This document shows, piece by piece, positions 1 to 8,116 of a DNA stretch of 64,000 bases (its first letter is position 1; every line of letters starts with the position of its first letter). The notes under the pieces are model-generated. The model worked only from the letters and a program-made list of their open reading frames with translations, was not told the origin of the DNA and did not search any database. Source of the stretch: Paenibacillus xylanexedens (lineage in GTDB: Bacteria; Bacillota; Bacilli; Paenibacillales; Paenibacillaceae); NCBI RefSeq assembly GCF_001908275.1, contig NZ_CP018620.1, positions 3,100,001-3,164,000 on the forward strand, written 5' to 3'. Position numbers and translations under genes: made by a program.

Positions 1-201
1 CATGGTGACCATGCTCACTACGGCCTGGATATCGACACACCAAAAGAAAATGATACAGTTGTATCTACCGATAAAGAGATTGATGTCATTCTTGCAAATG
101 ACCAGCCTTTGTTGAACGGTGTTAAAATTGACTACCTCTACTTCCCGGAAGAGGGATTTGTTATTACGAATCCGTCCCAAGGTAATCACGGCGACCACTA
201 A
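1..201 (+). CDS. HesB/IscA-like protein, C-terminal part
   Basis: Only the last 66 codons are inside the window, in frame 1 from base 1, so the start lies upstream. The visible part has GLDIDTPKEND, then LLNGVKIDYLYFPEEGFVITNP, split here only in description, which follows the layout of A-type iron-sulfur carrier proteins (a GL.LDEP segment, a D.....LNG..IDY segment and a final GF...NP). The C-terminal Cys-Gly-Cys used for cluster binding in IscA/ErpA is absent; the tail is His- and Asp-rich instead. It is therefore more like the HesB/YneR branch than a true cluster carrier. The next gene begins 21 bases later on the same strand, so the two may be co-transcribed. Confidence 0.6.
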   Translation, partial: HGDHAHYGLDIDTPKENDTVVSTDKEIDVILANDQPLLNGVKIDYLYFPEEGFVITNPSQGNHGDH

Positions 202-222
202 GGGCGCGAAGAAGGGGAACTC

Positions 223-444
223 ATGGCTAACGATATCCGCGTATGCGAAAAGTGTAATCATGTCCGACTGAAATCGATTGTACCCAAGTTGCAAAAAATG
301 GCTCCAGACACGGAGATCAAGATTGGGTGCAAATCCTATTGTGGTCCTTGCGCGAAACGTGCATTTGTCTTTATTAATGGTCGGTATATCAGTGCGCCGA
401 CAGAAGAAGAAGTGCTCGCCAAAGTCGCAAAGTTCGTGAAGTAA
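223..444 (+). CDS. yuzB: YuzB-like DUF1450 family protein
   Basis: A 73-residue cytoplasmic protein of the DUF1450 family, whose function is not known. Family features visible are an N-terminal VCEKCNH and a central CKSYCGPCAKRAFVFINGR, giving five cysteines spaced like a metal or thiol-redox site, followed by an APTEEEVLAKV helix that is usual at the end of these proteins. The ATG at 223 follows a GAAGGGGAAC ribosome binding site and the length matches the family. It sits directly behind a HesB/IscA-like gene, a neighbourhood that fits a role around iron-sulfur or thiol chemistry, but that is inference only. A terminator follows at 491-517. Confidence 0.85.
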   Translation: MANDIRVCEKCNHVRLKSIVPKLQKMAPDTEIKIGCKSYCGPCAKRAFVFINGRYISAPTEEEVLAKVAKFVK

Positions 445-490
445 TAGGATATAAAAAGGTGAGTGGAGAAAACTGTCCACACATCAGAAA

Positions 491-517
491 GGAGGGGCTA
501 AGTGCCTCTCCATTTTT
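491..517 (+). terminator. Rho-independent terminator after yuzB
   Basis: An 8-bp stem GGAGGGGC / GCCTCTCC (one G-T pair) with a TAAGT loop is followed by a run of five T. It ends the HesB-yuzB transcript and separates it from the convergent lipoprotein gene. Confidence 0.7.
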
Positions 518-544
518 GCGTTTGGGTAGCAGCGAAAGGATGTG

Positions 545-943
545 TTACTCCATAGCACCTTTGACCATTTCATAAATTTCGAAGGCATCTTCTCGAATTT
601 CAATAGCAATGACCGTAGTATCCTTTTTCAGAAAATGTACATGCCCCATTCGTTCTTCCTCTAATTCGATCCAACCTGTATCCGCTAACTTCTGAAAATA
701 ATCCAATGGCGGGTAGAGTCCTTGCTCACCCCCAATATGTTTCAGCTCATACTTAACACCTTCTTTAAGAGTGGGATGATCGGAATAAGCTATGTTTTCA
801 ATAAGTTTTGCATTGGTTGGAACCGGGATGTCTGGGTTCATGGATGACGCTGTATATCCTTCTATCTCGTATGTTGCAGGAGTGCAGCCTTGTACCCAAA
901 TGAGCAAGGGCAACATACAGAGTGTCAGTAATATTTTCTTCAA
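545..943 (-). CDS. Putative lipoprotein
   Basis: About 132 residues. The chosen start is the TTG at 943-941 because AGGAGG stands 7 bases before it on the minus strand; the longer frame to 994 has no such site. The N-terminus reads as a lipoprotein signal: LKK, a hydrophobic stretch, then VQGC as the lipobox, so the mature protein would begin at Cys20 and be anchored to the outer face of the membrane. The rest is acidic and soluble, with DYFQKLADTGWIELEEERMGHVHFLKKD near the middle to end, a pattern of alternating strands and helices. I do not recognise the family. It is transcribed alone, convergent to yuzB. Confidence 0.75.
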   Translation of the reverse strand: MKKILLTLCMLPLLIWVQGCTPATYEIEGYTASSMNPDIPVPTNAKLIENIAYSDHPTLKEGVKYELKHIGGEQGLYPPLDYFQKLADTGWIELEEERMGHVHFLKKDTTVIAIEIREDAFEIYEMVKGAME

Positions 944-1248
944 ATAAATTCCTCCTGATTTGCCATGATTACCTAATAAACGTAGCGAAATCAATTAAAG
1001 TTACGATAAAAACACAAAAGAAGAAGAGGAAAATGAATTCAATCCAGAGTCAGCACGGTCAAGGGGATTTATAACGTTCCTGTCACATCAGAACCCGCAG
1101 GGCAGTAATGCTTTGCGGGTTTTTCATATCTTTTGCAAAGACTCTCGATCCATGGGTTTACTCCGATAGTATGTCGAATGGTCGCTTAAAATTCTGTGAG
1201 AAGGTTAATAGAACAAGAGCAGGCAAAGTTCCATACGGGAGGTACAGA
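944..1248. other. Intergenic stretch without a gene
   Basis: The 305 bases between the divergent lipoprotein and aldo/keto reductase genes hold one terminator-like hairpin (1093-1124) and presumably both promoters. An open frame begins at 1108 but lacks a ribosome binding site and is only a 5' extension of the reductase frame. Confidence 0.5.
1093..1124 (+). terminator. Terminator-like hairpin in the aldo/keto reductase leader
   Basis: ACCCGCA pairs with TGCGGGT, with an inner GC/GC pair, and five T follow. No plus-strand gene lies between here and the earlier terminator at 491-517, so this either stops read-through or attenuates the following reductase gene. Confidence 0.6.
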
Positions 1249-2079
1249 ATGACAAAACATATTACAGATTGTACGATTCTGAACAACGGAGTAACGATGC
1301 CATGGCTAGGATTTGGAACATATAAAGCAAAAGGTAAGGAAGTACAACAGGCGGTTGAGACCGCTTTGGAGGTTGGATATCGTAGTATTGATACCGCGTC
1401 CATCTATGGCAATGAGGAAGAAGTGGGACAAGCTATTGCAAGCAGTGGTGTTGCCCGTAACGAACTGTTTGTGACGACGAAGCTCTGGAACGAGGATCAG
1501 GGATTTGACTCAACGTTGAGAGCATTTGAAGCCAGTCAGAAGGCGCTTGGACTGAATGTGATTGATCTTTATTTAATTCACTGGCCTGGCAGAGACCAGT
1601 ACAAGGAGACGTGGAGAGCATTCGAACGTCTATATAGCGAAGGAAGCATCCGTGCAATTGGTGTGAGTAACTTTCAAGTTCACCATTTGCAAGATATCAT
1701 AGATGAGGGCGGAACGGTGCCTGCGGTTAATCAGGTAGAGCTGCATCCAGGTCTGATCCAGCAGGAACTTCAGGATTTCTGCGGGGCTCAGGGAATTCAG
1801 CTGGAGGCATGGAGCCCGATCATGAAAGGTAAGCTGAACCAAGAGTCCACCCTCAAAGCACTGGCCCAGAAATATGGGAAAACGCCAGCACAGATCATTC
1901 TGCGCTGGGACATTCAGAATCAGATTGTGACGATTCCGAAGTCGGTTACCCCGGAGCGGATTCGTGAGAATGCGGACATCTTTGACTTTGAATTGACGCC
2001 GGATGAGTTGAGACAGATTGATGCACTTGATTCCGATAAGCGGACGGGTCCACATCCGGATCAACTGTTCTGGGATTAA
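1249..2079 (+). CDS. Aldo/keto reductase
   Basis: A 276-residue NADPH-dependent oxidoreductase of the aldo/keto reductase superfamily, which reduces aldehydes and ketones in the cytoplasm. The catalytic tetrad can be read off: Asp and Tyr in SIDTASIYGNEEEVG, Lys in VTTKLWN and His in YLIHWPG. The cofactor-binding end shows IPKSVTPERIRENADIFDFELT. This is close to the B. subtilis YtbE/YvgN type, also about 276-280 residues. The ATG at 1249 has GGGAGG 5 bases upstream and gives the family's usual length; the frame extends upstream to 1108 but that part looks non-coding. Physiological substrate unknown; methylglyoxal detoxification is one known role in the family. Confidence 0.92.
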   Translation: MTKHITDCTILNNGVTMPWLGFGTYKAKGKEVQQAVETALEVGYRSIDTASIYGNEEEVGQAIASSGVARNELFVTTKLWNEDQGFDSTLRAFEASQKALGLNVIDLYLIHWPGRDQYKETWRAFERLYSEGSIRAIGVSNFQVHHLQDIIDEGGTVPAVNQVELHPGLIQQELQDFCGAQGIQLEAWSPIMKGKLNQESTLKALAQKYGKTPAQIILRWDIQNQIVTIPKSVTPERIRENADIFDFELTPDELRQIDALDSDKRTGPHPDQLFWD

Positions 2080-2313
2080 GTGGGTGGCGCTAATTGAATA
2101 TAAGTGTTTGATCAACTACTTGTGTTTGTTCCGGTTACGGAATCGTTCTTTTGATCGCTGTTGTCTCCAAATTTTTTTGATTCCTCTTTTTAGAGGATAA
2201 AATATGAAGACAAAGGCGAACGCTTCGCTTCTTCAGAATCGATTCCGTCCCCTCCACAGTAACTGTTCATCAAACACAAGTATATACAATGAGCTTGAGT
2301 GGTGTGTAGCATA

Positions 2314-2358
2314 TAAAAAAAGCAGCAGGATCAGGGGATACTCCCTGATCCTGCTGCT
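2314..2358 (-). terminator. Strong terminator of the DsbA-family gene
   Basis: A perfect 16-bp stem (2321-2336 with 2343-2358) and a 6-base loop, followed on the minus strand by seven T. It could also stop transcription from the plus-strand reductase. Confidence 0.85.
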
Positions 2359-2376
2359 TTGTGTGTGTGAATTGGC

Positions 2377-3102
2377 TTAATTTTTTTTCGGGACTTCGCA
2401 TCCGTCATCTGTGCAGATGCCACTGCCGTCTGTTTCTGTTGTGTTGGATTCAACCATGGTGAAAGGGGAACGGTCGTCCCATGCTTTTTGAATGGCATCC
2501 AGGAACACCTCGTCAGGCTGAGCGCCCGATACGGCGAACTTGCGGTCGAATACAAAGAACGGTACACCGCGGATACCGAGTTGCTCGCCTTCCGCTTGGT
2601 CAGCGCGGACATTGTCGGTGAATTGATCACTGGACAGCACTGCCGCAGCTGCATTTCGATCCAAGCCGACTTCTTCTGCTAACTGAGCCAACACTTCAGG
2701 GTCGCCGGAGTGTTTACCTTCAATAAACACAGCTTGGAATATCCGTTCACTCAGTTCAAGCGCTTTGCCTTGTGTATCTGCCCAGTGTGTCAAGCGGTGA
2801 GCTGAGAAGGAGTTCGTAGGGATCATGGCATCGATATTGTATTCCAGTCCTGCCGTACGAGCGTTGGCATTCATCTGGGCATTCATACCTTTGGCCTGTT
2901 CCACGCTCATATTATATTTGGCAGCCAGATATTCCGAATTGGTTTTGCCTGGGTTCAATGCAGCGTTTGGATCAAGCTCGAAGCTTTTGAATTGCAGCTT
3001 CACTTCATCACGGTGTGGGAACTGTTCCAGTACATTCTCCAGGCGGCGTTTGCCGATATAACAGAAAGGGCACAGAAAATCAGACCATATCTCAATATTC
3101 AT
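2377..3102 (-). CDS. FrnE-like DsbA-family thiol oxidoreductase
   Basis: A 241-residue cytoplasmic DsbA-fold protein of the FrnE / 2-hydroxychromene-2-carboxylate isomerase-like group. The N-terminal strand leads into SDFLCPFCYIGKRRL with the CPFC redox motif at residues 11-14; the long helical insertion (about 40-150) is typical, and IRGVPFFVF near residue 180 carries the cis-proline opposite the active site. There is no signal peptide, so unlike DsbA it acts inside the cell, probably on small thiols or in stress response. Two extra cysteines lie in the C-terminal tail (SGICTDDGCEVP), a feature also seen in FrnE proteins that form a second disulfide. ATG with a GGAGG-like site just upstream; single gene with its own terminator. 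Confidence 0.9.
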   Translation of the reverse strand: MNIEIWSDFLCPFCYIGKRRLENVLEQFPHRDEVKLQFKSFELDPNAALNPGKTNSEYLAAKYNMSVEQAKGMNAQMNANARTAGLEYNIDAMIPTNSFSAHRLTHWADTQGKALELSERIFQAVFIEGKHSGDPEVLAQLAEEVGLDRNAAAAVLSSDQFTDNVRADQAEGEQLGIRGVPFFVFDRKFAVSGAQPDEVFLDAIQKAWDDRSPFTMVESNTTETDGSGICTDDGCEVPKKN

Positions 3103-3184
3103 TTTATTATAACCTCCATCATCCTTTTAGTTGAAACCAATATGGTTACAATTATAAAGCCACTTTCTATAATTCGCAAGGAAA

Positions 3185-3613
3185 TTACTTTTTATCCCGA
3201 TATGCCTTGGACCAATGGTAAGGTTGAATCTCATCCAGTCTCTTAAAGACCAGTTGACCAGAAGGATCGTATACGGCAGCTTTGACTTCTTCACCCCAGT
3301 AAAATAATCGTTCCTGGCATACACCGCAAGGTGTAAGAACCTTAAATTCCGAATGCTCGTCATCACGAGCGATACAGAGGGAGTGGGTGACACGCTCGTT
3401 CAATTTGTGGGCTTCCAGATAAGCTCCTGTTTCCAAACATAGATGCGTGGCATCGTTGATGACCTCTGGAGCTACGCTAATCAGCAGGGAGCCAGTTTCG
3501 GTATAGACGGCACCCGCACCGCCCCATCCCTGAGGATAGCGTTGCTTCACAAATTTTGCGGCTGCATCGAACAATTGCTGTTCAATATTGAGTGGTTCAT
3601 TGTGTGATGTCAT
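3185..3613 (-). CDS. Cytidine deaminase-like zinc enzyme
   Basis: About 142 residues of the cytidine deaminase fold. Zinc ligands are visible as CLETG (Cys-x-Glu) and PCGVCQERL, matching the Cys/Glu and Cys-x-x-Cys motifs of the small tetrameric deaminases. Differences from ordinary Cdd are clear: the CAER signature is CLET and the usual substrate-binding N-x-E before it is not apparent, so the substrate may not be cytidine; blasticidin-S-deaminase-like enzymes are a known alternative in the same fold. I take ATG at 3613 with AAGGGGAA upstream; a TTG at 3622 is only 3 bases from that site. It stands alone between the DsbA-family gene and the sulfatase gene. Confidence 0.8.
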   Translation of the reverse strand: MTSHNEPLNIEQQLFDAAAKFVKQRYPQGWGGAGAVYTETGSLLISVAPEVINDATHLCLETGAYLEAHKLNERVTHSLCIARDDEHSEFKVLTPCGVCQERLFYWGEEVKAAVYDPSGQLVFKRLDEIQPYHWSKAYRDKK

Positions 3614-3688
3614 GTAATGCAAGTTCCCCTTTTTAAATCCAATTTAATTCATTTCGTGTTTTTGTTTAGCTTGTCATTACGATATTGC

Positions 3689-5689
3689 TCATTGCGGTGT
3701 TGCTATTGAATTGTCTTCCTCTTGAAAACGCTGAATCAAATCATAAGTAATGACCGTGTCCGAGACATGCAATCGTTTGGTTGCTTCATCATGAGCGGGA
3801 CGACATGCATTGATATCCGTTTTGTCGCGTGTGGAGAGGTCATAACAAGCACCGCTCTCATAGATATAATCATCCGATGGAATATAGAATACAGAACCAT
3901 CCGAGAATGTGCCATTACGCAGCACAACCGTACGCCCAGACCCGTCATATACGTCGTTACCCATATGATAATAGGACTGGTCGGACACGCCGAGCAGATG
4001 CAATACGGATGGCGTGATGTCCAGTTGTCCTGAAGGTTCGTTGATGGTTCCGGCAGCTGCTCCGTCCGGTAAATGCACAAGCAGGGGAACCTCGTTCATG
4101 ATCTGTGCCATATCCAGTTCGTTCAGCGAACGTCCTAGGAACTGTTCGTATTGTGATTGTTCCTTGATGGAGTTGTCGTGGTCCCCGTAGAACATAAAAA
4201 TGGTATTTTCCCATAATCCCCGATTTTTCAGATCCTCGACCATCTTGCCGAGCGCCGAATCCACGTAATGAACGGATTGCAAATAGTTACCAAACATGGT
4301 TCCCTGGAACTCGCCTACATCCAGCTGCTGTTTCTCTTTAGGCAAGGCGTATGGATGGTGACTGCTGAGTGTAATGAGGAAGGAATAGAACGGTTCGGTC
4401 ACCTCACTACTCATTTTCTCAACGGATTGCCGGAAAAAGGATTCATCAGACAGGGACCAGCCAAGCGGGTCATCCTGTGCAAAATCATTTTTACTATAAA
4501 ACTTGTCGTACTTCATGTTCTGATACATCGTATACCGATTCCAGAAGCCACTCTCATAAGCGTGAAATACGTTGGTGCTGTAACCGTTATCCTTCAGGAT
4601 GGAAGGAAGGGAATCATACGTATGGTCTGCATAACGTACAAACGCTGATCCAACCGGAAGTGGATGTAGGGAAATGTTTGCACCAAAATCGGCATCTGAC
4701 GTTCTGCCCTGACCGGTCTGGTGGTAAAAGTGACTATAATACTGACTTTCTTTCATCAGTTCATTAAAATGCGGTGTGATCTCCTGACCGCCAATGCTCT
4801 GACCAATCATGAAGTTCATAAAAGCCTCACCCTGAACAATGATGACATTGCTGTCTTTATATTCGCCAAACAAGGCATCATTCTGCGGGGCAGTTCCTCG
4901 CCTTTCAGCAAAGAACGCTTTTGCTTGTTCAACATCAGCGGGTTCAGCCTGCGGTCCGGAGCCAATGTGGTCTTTGGCATAGTTGTATAGATCATAACCG
5001 TGAAAAGCGAGAAGTCCGGTCACATTGTACATGGATACATTCCACCAGTTGTTATCGAACAGGCCCTTGGCCCATGTTTTACTGTAAAAATAAATCGGGC
5101 CGACAGCGAGGCCAAGTCCCAGCACAAGGGCAATGCTGCCAGCAGTGAGACGACGGCGTAACCGTGCCTTGCGATCGTTATACGAATAACCCCCGTAACC
5201 AGTAACAGATGTACTGGAGTACTTCGAACGGTAACTTCTGCTGAGCAGTACGATAGCTGCGAACGGAATGACGACAAGCCAGTCGGCAAAGAACCAGAGA
5301 TCACTGGTGTAGATCAATGTGGCGATGCTGTCACCCAATGCGTCAACTTGTCTCGCCTGCAACAAAACCGGGATGGTCAAGAAATCCTGGAAATAGCGAT
5401 AATACACCATATCAGCGTAGATTAGTGCGGTAAGCAGCAGGTTAAGCGCGGCGAGAGACACGATCATGCCTCTACGTGGCAGCAACCAGGTCCAGAAGGA
5501 CAAGAGTAGTAAAGATCCAATGGCAATGACTTTATCCAGCAGTCCCATCGTAATGTTATAAGCGTGAAGATTGTGATGGAGCCACATGAGTTTGAGCAGC
5601 ATGAGCACAAGAAAAATAAGATATAACGTTAGTGGATGATTTAGAAGCCCGCGTGGCATAGAGCTGCGCGAAGGCCGAGTGACAACCAT
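3689..5689 (-). CDS. LtaS-type membrane sulfatase (lipoteichoic acid synthase family)
   Basis: A 666-residue polytopic protein: five predicted membrane segments within the first about 205 residues, then an extracellular alkaline phosphatase/sulfatase domain. Catalytic residues of the LtaS family are in place, counted from the ATG: the metal ligand Glu in IIVQGEAF (about 288), the Thr nucleophile in GQGRTSDADF (about 330) and Asp-His in YGDHD (about 503-504). LtaS enzymes move glycerol phosphate from phosphatidylglycerol to a growing teichoic acid chain on the outer membrane face; some homologues are primases or modify other polymers. The start at 5689 follows AAGGGGGAC; the 19 codons before it have no site of their own. 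Monocistronic as far as can be seen. Confidence 0.9.
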   Translation of the reverse strand: MVVTRPSRSSMPRGLLNHPLTLYLIFLVLMLLKLMWLHHNLHAYNITMGLLDKVIAIGSLLLLSFWTWLLPRRGMIVSLAALNLLLTALIYADMVYYRYFQDFLTIPVLLQARQVDALGDSIATLIYTSDLWFFADWLVVIPFAAIVLLSRSYRSKYSSTSVTGYGGYSYNDRKARLRRRLTAGSIALVLGLGLAVGPIYFYSKTWAKGLFDNNWWNVSMYNVTGLLAFHGYDLYNYAKDHIGSGPQAEPADVEQAKAFFAERRGTAPQNDALFGEYKDSNVIIVQGEAFMNFMIGQSIGGQEITPHFNELMKESQYYSHFYHQTGQGRTSDADFGANISLHPLPVGSAFVRYADHTYDSLPSILKDNGYSTNVFHAYESGFWNRYTMYQNMKYDKFYSKNDFAQDDPLGWSLSDESFFRQSVEKMSSEVTEPFYSFLITLSSHHPYALPKEKQQLDVGEFQGTMFGNYLQSVHYVDSALGKMVEDLKNRGLWENTIFMFYGDHDNSIKEQSQYEQFLGRSLNELDMAQIMNEVPLLVHLPDGAAAGTINEPSGQLDITPSVLHLLGVSDQSYYHMGNDVYDGSGRTVVLRNGTFSDGSVFYIPSDDYIYESGACYDLSTRDKTDINACRPAHDEATKRLHVSDTVITYDLIQRFQEEDNSIATPQ

Positions 5690-5851
5690 ATGTATGTCCC
5701 CCTTGCTTTTGTTGTTTTGTAATCGGAATGTAAAATAGGGCTCCATCCATTATAGCGTGGCCTCATGTGTTTTCAACTATGCCTCAGAAGAATTGATTTC
5801 TGCGGATTCGAAGAGCGAAGTCGGTGAATTCATATGACCAGATTAGCGCAC

Positions 5852-5889
5852 AAAAAAGTGCCCGAGCCATGGATGGCAGGAGCACTTTG
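5852..5889 (-). terminator. Terminator of the RNA methyltransferase gene
   Basis: AAGTGC / GCACTT stem with an inner GCCAT / ATGGC stem, followed on the minus strand by a run of six T. Confidence 0.7.
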
Positions 5890-5901
5890 TATTTGCATTG
5901 A

Positions 5902-7065
5902 TTATGAAGATTGTGGTGCTTTATTTCGTGGGGGCAGTGGGCCCAAATACTGATAGTACTGGGTTTCAATTCGTCCGTTGAACAACTTGCGACGTTTGTC
6001 TGCCTTATGACCGAAATACTCCTCAAAAGCTTTGGTTGACGTGATTGCAAAAAAGGACCATGTTGGCATGTCGAGGTAACTGCGCCCTAATGAGCGGAGC
6101 AACTTCTGAACTTCTTTTTCTTCACTCAAACGTTCACCATATGGGGGATTGGTAATGATGACACCATATTCACCCTGTGGTCTAGCGCGATGAGCGGGCA
6201 AGACGCTGACTTCAATATCTTTGGCGAACCCAGCACTTTTGATCGCTGCCATAGCAACTTCAATCGCTTCCGGATCAATATCGCTACCTGAAATTTGTAA
6301 CGGGACATCGTCACGTACAGCATCAAATGCTTCTTCGCGCGCCTGTTCCCACAATTCTTCAGGAATGACAGCCCAGTCCTCAGAGTTGAAGGTCCGACGA
6401 AGTCCTGGTGCAATGTTCCAGCCGATCATAGCGGCTTCGATCAGCATTGTGCCTGATCCACAGCACGGGTCATAGAATGGGCGGGATACATTCCAGCGGC
6501 TGAGCTGAATAAGAGCCGCAGCAAGTGTTTCTTTGAGTGGCGCTTCGGTAACGAGTTTACGATAACCCCGTTTATGCAGACCTGGTCCCGTCGTATCTAA
6601 AGTAAGCAGGGCGCGATCGTTCAGCAGAATGACCTCAATCACATAACGAGACCCATCCTCTGGGAACCACTCTGTGTCATAAGTCAGCTTCAGTTTCTCT
6701 ACGATTGCTTTTTTCACGATCCCTTGTGATGCAGGCACACTGCTTAACTGGGATTTTTGAGAACGACCCTCTACAGGAAATTCGCCGTCGGCTGGAATCC
6801 ACTCTTCCCAAGGCAACGCTTTGGTGCCTTCAAACAATTCGTCAAAAGTCGTGGCAGGGAATTCTCCCATTTTCACCAATACACGATCCGAACTTCTCAG
6901 CCACAGATTACAACGGCAAATATCAATATAATCTCCTGTAAAGAAAACCCGGCCGTTGTCGATCGTAACATCTTCATACCCCAGTTGCTTCAGTTCCCGG
7001 GCAACAACAGCCTCGAGTCCCATCGCCGAGGTTGCAATCAATTGCAATTGAGCCATGTGATTCAT
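5902..7065 (-). CDS. THUMP-domain class I RNA methyltransferase (YpsC/RlmL-like)
   Basis: A 387-residue SAM-dependent RNA methyltransferase similar to B. subtilis YpsC and to the N-terminal half of E. coli RlmL, which methylates a guanine N2 in 23S rRNA. The N-terminus (about 1-60, IATSAMGLEAVVARELKQLG) is the ferredoxin-like lead-in, followed by a THUMP domain (about 60-160), then a Rossmann methyltransferase domain with YDPCCGSGTMLIEAA as SAM-binding motif I, SDIDPEAIEVA as motif II and the catalytic NPPYGERL. ATG at 7065 lies 5 bases after GGAG; a second ATG 9 bases in is less well spaced. Divergent from the O-methyltransferase gene. Confidence 0.92.
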   Translation of the reverse strand: MNHMAQLQLIATSAMGLEAVVARELKQLGYEDVTIDNGRVFFTGDYIDICRCNLWLRSSDRVLVKMGEFPATTFDELFEGTKALPWEEWIPADGEFPVEGRSQKSQLSSVPASQGIVKKAIVEKLKLTYDTEWFPEDGSRYVIEVILLNDRALLTLDTTGPGLHKRGYRKLVTEAPLKETLAAALIQLSRWNVSRPFYDPCCGSGTMLIEAAMIGWNIAPGLRRTFNSEDWAVIPEELWEQAREEAFDAVRDDVPLQISGSDIDPEAIEVAMAAIKSAGFAKDIEVSVLPAHRARPQGEYGVIITNPPYGERLSEEKEVQKLLRSLGRSYLDMPTWSFFAITSTKAFEEYFGHKADKRRKLFNGRIETQYYQYLGPLPPRNKAPQSS

Positions 7066-7292
7066 TTCAACTCCATTTCAAGCTGGAGAAGGGAAATCCT
7101 TCTCTCTGCTGTATAGTAACGGTGCGGCCTTGCCGCTTTCCGTGAAAAAACTTACAATGAGAAATGCGGTGAACGTATGCACGCCTCTTTCGAAGTGATG
7201 CATCAGTCAACCGCCTGTGTTGATAACAAACATTTATTATAGAACATTGGCATCCATATGGAAAGCAGTCCAAGTGTCCAAGGAGGATTTTA

Positions 7293-7928
7293 GTGGTGAA
7301 TCTGACCCCTGATGAATATGTAAATCAATTATTTCAAGAGGATGAGCTTTTGCTGAAAGTGAAAGAGGCCATCCGTTCGAACGGTATGCCGGAAGTTTCG
7401 GTTGCGGCGGCATATGGACGATTGCTCACGTTTCTAGCGAAGACATCCAAAGCAGAAGCTGCGCTCGAAATCGGCGTGCTGGGCGGTTACAGTGGGATCT
7501 GCATTGCGCGTGGTTTGCGTGAGAATGGAACCCTGACTTCGCTGGAACTGAAAGAGGAATATGCGGCAATGGCGCGTGGTCATCTGGAGGAAGGCGGTTT
7601 TGGCGAAAAGGTGGAGTACCGCATTGGCCCGGCGGCAGACAGCCTGGAGCAATTGGAGCAGCAAGGTCGCACATTTGATTTCTTCTTTATTGATGCAGAT
7701 AAGGAGAATTATCCGGTATATCTCGATTATGCCATCAAGCTGGCTCGGCCAGGTGCTGTCATTGTAGGTGATAATTGTTTCCTGCGTGGTCGTACGCTGA
7801 ATCCGGACAAGCAGGGCCCGGCCGTGCTGGCTGTTCGTCGCTTCAATGAACAGATGGCAAGCGACCCGCGTCTGGTGACGACGATGTTGCCGGATTACGA
7901 TGGGCTGGTACTTGCCTGGGTGAAGTGA
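7293..7928 (+). CDS. O-methyltransferase family protein (YrrM-like)
   Basis: About 211 residues of the O-methyltransferase family 3 (catechol- and caffeoyl-CoA-O-methyltransferase type). EIGVLGGYSGICIARGL is the SAM glycine loop, SLELKEEYAAMAR binds the ribose, and FFIDADKENYPVYLDYA together with VGDNCFLRG provides the acidic metal-binding residues of the family. B. subtilis YrrM is a close relative that acts on tRNA wobble 5-hydroxyuridine (TrmR), so an RNA rather than a small-molecule substrate is plausible. Starts at GTG 7293, 6 bases after AGGAGG; the adjacent GTG at 7296 is also possible. Followed by two hairpin terminators. Confidence 0.88.
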   Translation: MVNLTPDEYVNQLFQEDELLLKVKEAIRSNGMPEVSVAAAYGRLLTFLAKTSKAEAALEIGVLGGYSGICIARGLRENGTLTSLELKEEYAAMARGHLEEGGFGEKVEYRIGPAADSLEQLEQQGRTFDFFFIDADKENYPVYLDYAIKLARPGAVIVGDNCFLRGRTLNPDKQGPAVLAVRRFNEQMASDPRLVTTMLPDYDGLVLAWVK

Positions 7929-7949
7929 AAGTGAAAATTTCCTAAAGAT

Positions 7950-8024
7950 AAAACTCCGATGAAACACGAGCTCACGCTCTTATGTTTGTGATGGTGATCG
8001 TGATTTTGTACGGAGTTTTCTAAA
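7950..8024 (+). terminator. Terminator after the O-methyltransferase gene
   Basis: AAAACTCCG (7950-7958) pairs with CGGAGTTTT (8011-8019) across a long loop of about 50 bases containing a smaller helix. Confidence 0.5.
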
Positions 8025-8030
8025 AACACA

Positions 8031-8087
8031 CAAAGAAAGAGATGACAACATTTTGAATGATCAAAAATGTGTCGTCTCTTTCTTTGT
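8031..8087 (-). terminator. Bidirectional terminator between O-methyltransferase and asparaginase genes
   Basis: A long stem built from AAAGAAAGAGATGACAACAT and its near-complement with an 8-base loop. On the minus strand it ends in T-rich sequence and closes the asparaginase transcript. Confidence 0.7.
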
Positions 8088-8116
8088 ATTTACAGATATT
8101 GTTGTAGTAGTTTTAT

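Noticed and set aside
2203..2379. Possible small gene starting ATG after AGAGGA
   Set aside because: The frame runs straight through the terminator hairpin of the DsbA-family gene and has no domain or membrane pattern.
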